A stretch of 64,000 bases of DNA, taken from the NCBI GenBank assembly GCA_016893485.2, contig JAFEKX020000001.1:558001-622000 (forward strand), written 5' to 3'. Each line of letters opens with the position of its first letter. Position 1 is the stretch's first letter. The notes below the pieces were generated by a model, which did not search any database, was not told the DNA's origin, and saw only the letters and a program-made list of their open reading frames with translations. Position numbers and translations under genes: made by a program. This DNA comes from Streptomyces sp. P3. GTDB lineage: Bacteria; Actinomycetota; Actinomycetes; Streptomycetales; Streptomycetaceae. Shown in pieces: positions 1 to 7,668 of the stretch.

Positions 1-674
1 AGAAATCCGAGCAGGTCCTCACGGGACCGGCCGGACGGCGACGCACGCCGCTCGTGGACCAGGCCGGTCAGTGTTGCCGTCAGGCGCCGGTAGGTGCGGA
101 AGTAGCGGCGATGACGGGGAAGCGGCAGCCACGCGGGGAACTCGCGCGACGCCTCCGCGAAGGCCTGGGTGGCACGGACGGTCTCGTGGAGCAGCTCGGC
201 GACACCGGCGTGGTCCTCGCCGAAGCAGTACTCGGTGATCGTCCGGGCAGTGAGCGTCCGCATGGTGGTGAGTACGTCGACGTCGTGCCCGGCCCCGTCG
301 GTGATGACCGCGTCGAGGATCGCGACGGTCGGCTCGTCGGTCATGGCCGCCGCCGTCCGGTTGAGGCCGGGCCACGCGGAGCGTCGTTCGGGCATCCAGG
401 AGGTGGCATGTTCGGCGGCCCGGTCGGTGTCCCGCCGCATGTCGAAGGGCGCCAGCTCGGTGACGAACGTGTCCCCGGTGCGGACGAGCGCCTCGTGGGC
501 GAGTTCGGGGTCGATGACGAAGAGGGTGTGCTCGTCGTAGGAGAAGACATCGCCGTACTCGCGGTGGGAGCGGCGCAGGAATCCGATCCGGTCGGCCTCG
601 TACGCGCGGGTGTTGCCCGTCAGCCGGTGTCCGCGCGGGCCCGGCGGCCACCTGCGCTCCTCACCCTGCGCCAT
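1..674 (-). CDS. Cytochrome P450, N-terminal part, cut by the window edge
   Basis: The minus-strand frame from the ATG at 674 stays open to base 1 with no stop, giving about 224 residues. It begins with a proline-rich P450 entry (RWPPGPRGHRL), then a substrate-contact strand region (EYGDVFSYDEHTLFVIDPELA), and reaches a segment reading RTITEYCFGED that fits helices C to E. The I-helix, ExxR and haem-cysteine regions lie outside the window, so haem ligation cannot be checked. A GGGGAGG ribosome-binding site sits just upstream. No frameshift was seen. The gene follows a 29-codon aromatic peptide gene on the same strand, 72 bases away, with a hairpin between them. Bacterial P450s generally are soluble haem monooxygenases. 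The pairing with a tiny aromatic peptide suggests peptide cross-linking, but that is inference. Confidence 0.82.
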   Translation of the reverse strand, partial: MAQGEERRWPPGPRGHRLTGNTRAYEADRIGFLRRSHREYGDVFSYDEHTLFVIDPELAHEALVRTGDTFVTELAPFDMRRDTDRAAEHATSWMPERRSAWPGLNRTAAAMTDEPTVAILDAVITDGAGHDVDVLTTMRTLTARTITEYCFGEDHAGVAELLHETVRATQAFAEASREFPAWLPLPRHRRYFRTYRRLTATLTGLVHERRASPSGRSREDLLGF

Positions 675-690
675 GCGCCCTCCCCGGTGA

Positions 691-721
691 ATCGCGGGAC
701 CCCTGTCGGGGATCCCGCGAT
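691..721 (-). promoter_or_regulatory. Hairpin between the small peptide gene and the P450
   Basis: Arms 691-703 (ATCGCGGGACCCC) and 708-721 (GGGGATCCCGCGAT) pair with a 4-base loop and a single bulged A. It lies after the peptide stop (747) and just before the P450 ribosome-binding site, with no T-run on the minus strand. The position fits a partial terminator or an mRNA processing and stability element that lets the peptide be made in excess over the enzyme. That role is inferred from position. Confidence 0.55.
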
Positions 722-746
722 CGGCGTTCGCGCTGAACAGGTCGGG

Positions 747-836
747 CTACCGGGCGTGGTAGGGCCAGTAGATGTAGCGTCCGCTGACCCGCTTGCGGCC
801 CACGAGGTGAGCCATCAGGCGCCGTGTCCGTTTCAT
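747..836 (-). CDS. 29-residue basic peptide with aromatic C-terminus; candidate P450-modified RiPP precursor
   Basis: From the ATG at 836 to TAG at 747-749 the frame encodes 29 residues. The first two thirds are basic and leader-like (starts MKRTRRLMAH; 8 Lys/Arg in the first 20 residues). The tail is GRYIYWPYHAR, with five aromatic residues in six positions (YIYWPY). A GAGGTG ribosome-binding site lies 4 bases before the ATG. Downstream come a hairpin and a P450 on the same strand. Known P450-processed RiPP families (biarylitides, cittilins, atropopeptides such as tryptorubin) have the same minimal layout: a short precursor with aromatic core residues followed by a P450 that links Tyr and Trp side chains. 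Whether this peptide is translated and which residues form the core is inference. The alternative is a chance short ORF, but its strong ribosome-binding site and placement argue against that. Confidence 0.62.
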   Translation of the reverse strand: MKRTRRLMAHLVGRKRVSGRYIYWPYHAR

Positions 837-903
837 GAACACCTCACTGCCGTCAGGGCGAATATTTTGTCGATCGTGCCACGGTCTCCTGCGTCCGGCA
901 ATA

Positions 904-1275
904 TCACGTCCCGGGCTTCCAGGGAGCGGCGCCCTGGAATGACGTAGCGTCAGATGCATTACTGCGTACGGCATTTGGCGAATCACCCAGCGGCCGGCGA
1001 AGGCGATCGGTCAGGTCGAGGTGCGGCTCGAAGGCCCGCAGCAGGGGCGAGCGCATACGGTCCGGCCGCATGTCGGTCGAGCCGGCGAGGATCTGGATCG
1101 CCAGGCCGTCGACCGTCGCGGTGAACCGGTCGGCGAGGGCTTCGACGTCCGCCTCCGGTGTCAGACCCACGCAGCGGCACTCGTGCAGCACGTCCACCAC
1201 GGCCCGGTACCAGCCGGATCCACACCGCCCATTCGTCGATGTCCCCGGCGGCGAGCGGGAGTTGTACCTGTGCCG
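904..1275 (-). pseudogene. TetR-family regulator remnant, C-terminal domain only
   Basis: On the minus strand the text AAGDIDEWAVWI (one frame) followed by WYRAVVDVLHECRCVGL...LADRFTATVDGLAIQIL (next frame) matches the C-terminal ligand domain of BetI-like TetR regulators, especially the DGLAIQ segment. A frameshift lies near 1215-1235. No N-terminal helix-turn-helix is found upstream: beyond about 1275 the similarity stops and plus-strand coding begins. The piece therefore cannot bind DNA as it stands. The frame closes at 904. Confidence 0.5.
917..939 (-). other. Perfect 8-bp hairpin upstream of the small peptide gene
   Basis: TTCCAGGG (917-924) and CCCTGGAA (932-939) pair around a 7-base loop. 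On the minus strand it lies about 80 bases before the peptide start, near the end of the TetR remnant. It could end read-through from that side or be part of the peptide promoter region. Function is not shown. Confidence 0.35.
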
Positions 1276-1344
1276 GGGCACCCCGGTCAGGACGACGTCC
1301 CCGGCCTCGACACGGTCCCGCAGGACATCGCCGGCACGGCGCGC

Positions 1345-1534
1345 GCCCCGGGCCGCCTTCTCCGACATCGCCGAACTCGCCTCCGGGCAACGCGCCAGGC
1401 AACAGGCGCAGGGCCTCATCGACGGCGTGGAAAGCTGCGAGACGTTGGTCGGCACCATCGCGCCGGACGCCGAGGACATCGTCCGCGACCGCCTCCGGCG
1501 ACAACTCGCGCCCACGGAGCCGAAATTGGTCTAG
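1345..1534 (+). pseudogene. Orphan C-terminal coding fragment, family not recognised
   Basis: About 60 codons with very GC-rich third positions run to a TAG at 1532-1534 (text includes FSDIAELASGQRARQQAQGLIDG and ends PTEPKLV). No start codon with a ribosome-binding site and no convincing coding extend upstream of about 1345, so only the end of a gene appears to be left. It faces the truncated TetR remnant head to head. I cannot name the family. Confidence 0.35.
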
Positions 1535-1540
1535 ACGAAT
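1525..1540. promoter_or_regulatory. DasR-responsive element (dre)-like site
   Basis: ATTGGTCTAGACGAAT matches 13 of 16 positions of the palindromic DasR operator ACTGGTCTAGACCAGT as I remember it, including the whole GGTCTAGAC core. It lies 249 bases before the GH18 chitinase start. DasR is the GntR-family N-acetylglucosamine-sensing regulator that controls chitin use in Streptomyces, so the target makes sense. Binding here is inference. Confidence 0.5.
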
Positions 1541-1789
1541 CTTCCCCGGATCTCTTGACGCGGGCCGACGCGGCCAGCCACGCTTCGCTACGCAGGCAGA
1601 GGTAAGGAAAGTTTCCGATTAACTTCACGACTCGCCGTTCGACGGTTCCCCTGCCTCACCCCGCCCTGATCACGTCGCACGGCTTCTCCCCACCCGCACC
1701 TCTCCACCGTGCGACGGGCGTGCAGGGCACCACAATCCGCGTACCGGCGCGACGCCGTGCGCGGCCTCGCCCCACGGAGGAGCATCCGC

Positions 1790-3411
1790 ATGAGACGTGC
1801 GTCGCTGCGCGCCGCGTTGACCGCCGCCCTGATGGTCGGCGGCATGGCCACGACCGCCGCCCCGGCCGCCCACGCGGCCGACAACACCGGTCTGATCGCG
1901 TCCTTCGGCATCACCTCCACCTGGGGTGCCGGCTTCGAGGGCGGCTACACGGTCACCAACAAGTCGACCCACACGGTCACTTCATGGACCATCACCTTCA
2001 CCCTGCCCGCCACCGAGGCCGTCACCAGCTCGTGGAACGGCACGGTCACCCACAGCGGGACCCAGTACACGATCACCTCCCCACCTGGGAGGCCCCGCTC
2101 GCCCCCGGTGACTCCGCGCCCGTCGTCGGCATGGACTTCAGCTACAGCGGCTCGGTCGTCCCGCCGAGCGCCTGCCTGATCAACAACGGCCCCTGCGCCG
2201 GCGTCCCCGCCGACACCGCCGCACCCTCGACCCCCCTCCGGCCTCGCCGTCCGGGACACCGGCCCCGGCAGCGTCACGCTGGGCTGGAACGCCTCGACCG
2301 ACAACGTCGGTGTGGTCGGCTACCGCGTCTACGAGGGCAGCAACGTCATCGCCACCACCTCCGGCACCGGCACCACCTTCAAGGTGATCGGCCTGCTCCC
2401 CGGCAGCAGCCACAGCTTCACGGTGACCGCACTCGACGACTCCACCAACGAGTCGGCGCACTCCGCGACCCTCACCGCGACCGCGGGCAGCGGCACGACT
2501 CCCGGTGTGGCGGCCCCTTCATCGACCTCGGCGCCTACCCGACACCGAACCTCACACAGATCGCCACGAACACCGGGCTGCGGCAGTTCTCGCTCGGCTT
2601 CATCACCGCCGGGTCGACTGGCTGCAACGCGAGCTGGTTCAACTCCTTCGACCCGGGCGCGGCCTGGGACCGGACGGACTTCGACTCGCTGCGCGCGATG
2701 GGCGGTGACGTACGACCGTCCTTCGGCGGCGAGGCGGGCACCGAACTCGCCCTCGCCTGCACCAGCACGACCGCCCTCCAGGCGCAGTACCAGAAGGTCG
2801 TGGACGCCTACGCCCTCGACCGCGTGGACTTCGACATCGAGGGCGCCGCGACCGTCGACCACGCCTCGATCGACCGGCGCTCGACAGCCGTCGCCGCCGT
2901 CCAGGCCGCACAGCGCGCCAAGGGCCGCGACCTCAAGGTCACGCTCACCCTCCCGGTCCTGCCCAGCGGCCTGACCGCGGACGGCCTCTACATCCTCAAC
3001 TCCGCCAAGTCGCACAACCTGAACGTCGACACCGTCAACCTGATGGCCATGGACTACGGCGACAGCGCCGCGCCCGGCCCCGCCGGGAAGATGGGCACGT
3101 ACGCCATCCAGGCCGCGACCTCGACCCGCGCCCAGATCGCCTCGGTGTGGCCGAACCTCACCACCGCCCAGACCTGGGCCATGGTCGGACTCACCCCGAT
3201 GCTCGGCCAGAACGACACCGCCAGCGAGGTGTTCACCGTCGCCGACGCACAGCAGGTGCTCACCTTCGCCCGCCAGAACCACCTGGGCGAGCTGGGCTTC
3301 TGGGACGTCACCCGCGACGGCAACGCCTGCACCGGCGGCCTGAGCGAGTGCACGAACATCCCGCAGACCCCGTACCAGTTCTCCAAGCTCTTCGCGACGT
3401 ACACGGGCTGA
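1790..3411 (+). CDS. Secreted GH18 chitinase with CBM2 and fibronectin III modules (frameshifted)
   Basis: ATG 1790 follows a GGAGG site and encodes a Sec signal peptide ending near AHA (residues 1-30). Next is a CBM2-type cellulose/chitin-binding module (WGAGFEGGYTVTNKS), then a fibronectin III module (GSVTLGWNASTDNVGVVGYRVYEG), then a GH18 barrel to residue about 540. The catalytic DxxDxDxE motif is seen as DRVDFDIE near residue 343, with the glutamate as proton donor. Family members cut beta-1,4 links in chitin outside the cell. The reading frame changes near 2085, 2230 and 2510; all domains are complete once the frames are joined, so indel errors are more likely than gene decay. A DasR-like site lies upstream and a strong terminator downstream. 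Confidence 0.85.
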
Positions 3412-3443
3412 CCCCGCGAGGTCACCCGCACCCCACAGGACAG

Positions 3444-3481
3444 CCGTGTGCGGGCCGAGACTCAACTCGGCCCGCACACGG
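3444..3481 (+). terminator. Intrinsic terminator hairpin after the chitinase gene
   Basis: CCGTGTGCGGGCCGAG (3444-3459) and its exact complement (3466-3481) form a 16-bp stem with a 6-base loop, 33 bases after the chitinase stop. The T-run is poor, as is usual in Streptomyces. Confidence 0.75.
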
Positions 3482-3632
3482 TGCGGTTACCCACCGACAG
3501 CACGAGCCTGACGACAGCGCCCCGGCACCGGCCTGACCCGATGCGCCGCGAGCCGCCCTGAAGGCATTAAGGCACACGAGTGCATTTCCCGTCATGGAGT
3601 CACATCAGCATCTGACGGGTTGTCATACGGTC

Positions 3633-4151
3633 ATGACGATCGAGCTTCCGACCCAGCACCCCATGCCGTCCCACCCGCGCCGCAGGGACGGCCGCGCGCC
3701 GCTGCCCGCCCCGAGGACCGCGCCCGGTTGCGCCGCGCATGGCAGCTCACCGACGAACAGGTAGCCGCGGCGTTTGCGTGACCACGGCGACGGTGCGCTC
3801 CTGGGAAACCGGCCGCACCACCCCGACCGGTCTGCGGCGGGCCGCCTACGCCGCGTTCCTGAGCGGCCTCGCGCAGGACTGGCCCCGTCGGCCGCCGGGG
3901 CCAGCACGGTACCGCCGGCCGTGCACCCACCCCGGCAGGCCGCAAGGCGTCGCCCAAGACGCCCGACCGGTCGTCCACAACCCCGTCCAGCACTCCAGCC
4001 GTCCCCTCCACCGGTATCCGTCCGGGACGCACCGGCCGCGGTCGCCCTTCCCGTGGGAGCAGGACCTGACCCGGTCACCCCACCCGCCGCCGCAGACTTC
4101 GCGTCACGGCGACCGCGGCCGGCCTCTGGACCGTTCTCCTGCACCTCATGA
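3633..4151 (+). pseudogene. XRE-type helix-turn-helix protein, broken by frameshifts
   Basis: Starting from ATG 3633 (MTIELPTQHPM), two single-base shifts are needed to read a clear HTH: first into RARLRRAWQLTDEQVAAAF, then past a TGA into GVTTATVRSWETGRTTPTGL. This is the helix pair of a Cro/CI-like DNA-binding domain of a type common in Streptomyces. A Pro/Ala-rich stretch follows and the best frame stops at 4151. The C-terminal portion that I would expect in full-length relatives is not found. It may be a decayed regulator or a heavily mis-sequenced one. From 4152 to 4426 I see no gene. Confidence 0.45.
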
Positions 4152-4426
4152 TCACTTCTCCGCCACCGCACATGTGAGACTCCCGCCCGGCAGGACCAAG
4201 TGTGCGCCCCGGACTCGCGCAGTTCGGGGCGACGTTGGTGACGGCTCATCAAGTACGTCACGCAGAAGGGGCGTTGGCACCCATAGAGGATCAACTCATG
4301 GGTGGGTGAGGCGTGTTGTCAGTGGCTCCCGTTACGTTCTGCACGTGCCGCGGACCGCAAGGCCGCGCCACTCACATCGCAACCGGTAACCCCGGTACGC
4401 CCGATCAGCACGACGTAGGGACTCGC

Positions 4427-6015
4427 ATGGAACCCGTATTCGCCGACTTCTCCACCACCCCGGCCCAGCTCTCGAACGCCGTGGTCACCCACCATCGGTG
4501 CGGCATCGCCCCCTCGCACCTCGCGCTGGGCGCTGGCGGTCACATCAAGGTGGACTTCACAGTCGACGGGTGGAAGGAGGACGAGGAGGCCGTCGTCACG
4601 GTGACCCTGCTCGGTACGGGCGCTCCTCTGGACGTCCTGCTCAACGGCAAGACCCTCGCGGAGCGGCTCGCGGTACCGGCGGACGGGGGCCACAGCGACC
4701 CGCGGGACACCGTTCTCAGTGCGCCGGGCGGCCTCCTGGCCACCGGCACCAACATTCTCGAGATACGCAGCCCGGAGGGATCGGACACCCTGCTGCGGCT
4801 GCGTGCCGTCACCATCGCCCCCGCCCACGCTCAGGACCAGGCGCGGCGCGCCCTGGCGGCCCGCGCGGCCAACCGGTCCGTCGTCGCCTTCAGCGCCGAG
4901 GTCCGTACCCCCGGCACCACCGCCTGGCAGCCCGCGCCCCGGCTGCTCCTCCACATCGACCTGGGCGAATCCGCCCTGCCCTCACAGCTCTCCTGGCGCA
5001 CGGCGGACGGAGCGGAGGCGGCGATCGGGCTGCGCGCCGACCTGACGGGCTTCCTGGGTCACCGCAGGGCCGCCGACGGCACGGTCAACGAGTACCGCGG
5101 CGCACTCGCCGAGCGCTGGGCCTACCCGGAGGGCACGGCCGGGGCCCGACTGCACCAGTTCTCCACGGAGTCGGGGTACGACAACGCGTGGGCTCCGTCG
5201 GGCGAGCTGCGGCTGCTGCTCGACGACGGAGGGGCGCTCCTGGAACGCGTCTCCTGGACGGACCGGCGCGGCACCACCGCCTCGATCGCCCTGAGCGGCG
5301 TGAGCTCCGTCGCCACACCGGCTGTACGGCAACCCGGCGGCGAACTGCGGGACATCACGCGCACGGTCGAGGACGTCGAGGCGAGCGACGAGTTCGCCGA
5401 GTGGGGCGAGGTCGCCGAGAACCTGCTCAGCAAGTCCCACAACAAGTGGCTGGCGCACGAGGACACGGCCGAGCTGACCTTCACCTTCGCGCAGCCCGCC
5501 GCCGTGGCCGCCTACCGACTGACCTCCGGGAACGACTGCCCGGACCGGGACCCGCAGGACTGGAAACTGCAGGGATCGCACGACGGCAGTCACTGGACGA
5601 CCCTGGACACCCGCACCGGTGAGTCCTTCAGGGGCAGGCACGAGACGAAGGAATACCCGGTCGCCTCCCCGCGTCCTACGCCCGCTACCGCCTCAGCATC
5701 GAAGGCAACCGCGGCTCCGACATGACCCAGCTCTCCCGGACCCAGTTCCTCGCCGACGACGCCCCCATCCCGGGCCCGACGCACGGCGCCGCCGACTTCA
5801 CCGGCTACCGCGCGACCCTCGGCGGCGACCCCGTCGGCTACCGGGGTACGACCGTCCCCGGCCCCTGGTCCGACGCTCCCGGTCAGCAGGAGGGCCAGGA
5901 GGCGGAGGAAGCGTTGCCGAAACTCCTCGCCGGTGACCTCGGCGAGACCGCCCGCGGCCTGGACGAGGCCGCCCGGCTCATCGGCAAGCTGGCGGTCTAC
6001 CTGAAGAATTCCTGA
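4427..6015 (+). CDS. Discoidin (F5/8 type C)-domain protein of unknown function
   Basis: ATG 4427 is preceded by GTAGGG. The product of about 530 residues has no obvious signal peptide. Residues 1-130 look like a beta-sandwich (KVDFTVDGWKEDEEAVVTVTLLG). Residues 340-440 carry a discoidin-like segment (LTFTFAQPAAVAAYRLTSGND, QDWKLQGSHDGSHWTTLDTR) that continues, after a frameshift near 5668, into ASYARYRLSI and QLSRTQFL. The last 90 residues are charged and helical (EGQEAEEALPKLL). Discoidin folds usually bind sugars or surfaces. I cannot assign an activity. It sits among secreted hydrolases but is probably cytoplasmic or exported by an unseen route. Confidence 0.6.
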
Positions 6016-6159
6016 CGGCCCGGTGCCGCATCGGCGGGTGCAAGGGGCCGTTGGCAGCACAGCGGCCGGTTGATCCGGCCGCGGGGAGCGCGGACAGCCG
6101 CTCGGCCGGGGTGCCCGCCCGAGCATGCCGTACGCGCGGGATCTCAGTCGGCCCCCGGT

Positions 6160-7038
6160 TCACGTTCCTGCCGGACGCGGTGCGGGTGTCATCGCCCATC
6201 GGATCATCGAGGTCAGGGCGGAGCCGAGCGGGCGCACGCACAGCGTGTCCACCGCCGCGAGCCGGGGCAGCCGTAGGCTCCGCCGCCGCCCAACGCGGCA
6301 GGAGCGAGACCGCGTTGGCGGCGAGCGCGCCGTAAGGGAGGCGGGCCGCCAGCGGGAGGGGCGGGTTCAGGAGGAGGAAGCGTGCGGCGTCGCGTGCCTG
6401 CGGGGTCGCCTCCAGGTCCGGACGGTAGGCGAGCAGGCGCTCCGTCAGCTCGGCCCGGTTCCGTGGCGGGTCGGGCACACCGAGCGCCATGGCGACCTTG
6501 GCGGTGTTCTCCACGTACCCGTCGCACTCCGCGTCCGTCAGGGGTTCGCCCCGTAGCACTGGTGGGCGCGCAGGAAGCTGTCCACCTCGGCGACGTGGAC
6601 CCAGCACAGCAGCTCCGGATCGGCCGCGTGGTACGGCTCACCCCGCTCGGTCTCGCCCCGGACCCGCTCATGCACGGCTCGGACCTGGTCACAGGCCTGC
6701 TGCGCCTGGGCGGCGGTGCCGTAGGTCGTCGTGGCCAGGAAGGTGCTGGTCCGTTGCAGCCGGCCCCAGGGGTCACCGCGGAAGCCGGAGTGGGCGGCCA
6801 CGGCCGCCATCGCCAGCGGATGCAGGGACTGGAGGAGCAGCGCGGACAGCCCGCCGATGAACATCGAGGCGTCACCGTGCACACGGCGGACAGGCTGCTC
6901 CGGGCCGAACCAGCGCGGGCCCGGGGTGTCGTGGATCCTGGCGCGGTTGCGCGGGCCGTCCGGTCCCGCGACCCGAGCGAACAGGGCAGTGCCCAGCCGT
7001 TCACGCGGACCGGGCCACCCGGCACAGGTGGGTTTCAT
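6160..7038 (-). CDS. MpaB/DUF2236-type oxygenase (frameshifted)
   Basis: ATG 7038 on the minus strand leads into RVHGDASMFIGGLSALLLQSLHPLAMAAVAAHS, the typical opening of the DUF2236 (MpaB, latex-clearing-protein-like) family, followed by GDPWGRLQRTSTFLATTTYG. After a shift near 6545 it reads ECDGYVENTAKVAMALGVP and LPYGALAANAVSLLPRW. A second shift near 6272 restores LAAVDTLCVRPLGSALTSM and a stop at 6160. The family holds haem b-dependent oxygenases; substrate here is unknown. Total length of about 293 residues matches the family. It is a lone minus-strand gene amid plus-strand secreted enzymes. Confidence 0.72.
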
Positions 7039-7039
7039 G

Positions 7040-7625
7040 GGTCACTGCCTTCCGCCGACCTGTCTTCCATTCTGCCGGGACCCTCCGTAGCCGACCCCGG
7101 AGGGTCCTGGGAAAGTGCCGCCCGCCGGTCCCGGTGCAGTGGGATACGAGCGCGCATTCCGCTCTCCCTTCCGGGCCGGACGCGCCCTTGGATGTGGCTC
7201 GGGGAGCCGTTTTCCAAGGGTCCGAAACCGGCCGTGACGGTGGGGAGCGAGTTCGTTGTTCATCTCGCCGAGGAAGAGGGGGAGGGAGCGGAAGCGGACG
7301 GCGATCGCCAGGCACTCGCGATGACCGGCCGCTCGCCCGAGGTAGGCCCGGCAGGATGCGTGGCCCGGGAATCATGTCCTTGAGTACTCGACCCGGACCC
7401 CGATCACGGTCCTGAACTCCTCGGTGAGGGGCGGGTGTTGCGCGAGGGCTGGACAGCGGTCGCGAGGACTGCTGTCATCCCTGAGTACCGCGCTTTCCGT
7501 CAGCGGAAGGCGAGTTGGCACAGCACCCGCATGCGGCGGCCCGCCCCACACACCCCGGGCCGTCTGCCCTTGGCGCTGTCGGCACGGAGCACGTTCTGCC
7601 GTGACACCCCGTCAGCATGGCGCGC
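7040..7625. other. Region without a recognisable gene
   Basis: Both strands have overlapping open frames but none has a family motif, a signal peptide or a convincing ribosome-binding site. It contains the upstream regions of the divergent MpaB-like gene (left) and the glutaminase-type gene (right). Confidence 0.4.
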
Positions 7626-7639
7626 TGACAACGATGTCG
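7626..7639. promoter_or_regulatory. Shared 14-mer TGACAACGATGTCG, candidate LacI-type operator
   Basis: An imperfect palindrome (GACA-ACGA-TGTC) with a central CG, 30 bases before the glutaminase-type gene start. The identical 14 bases recur at 28632-28645 before the GH31 gene. The CG-centred imperfect dyad is the usual shape of LacI-family operators. The regulator is not known. Confidence 0.4.
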
Positions 7640-7668
7640 AACGCTCGTTGCCCGTCGAAGGAGCCCCC

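Noticed and set aside
54..947. Plus-strand open frame of 297 codons across the P450 and small-peptide region
   Set aside because: It is antisense to a frame with clear P450 sequence; its own translation has no recognisable domain and no good ribosome-binding site.
7196..7420. Possible gene remnant on the minus strand (text like LPLFLGEMNNELAPH)
   Set aside because: The stretch is short, has no start, and I could not tie it to any family.
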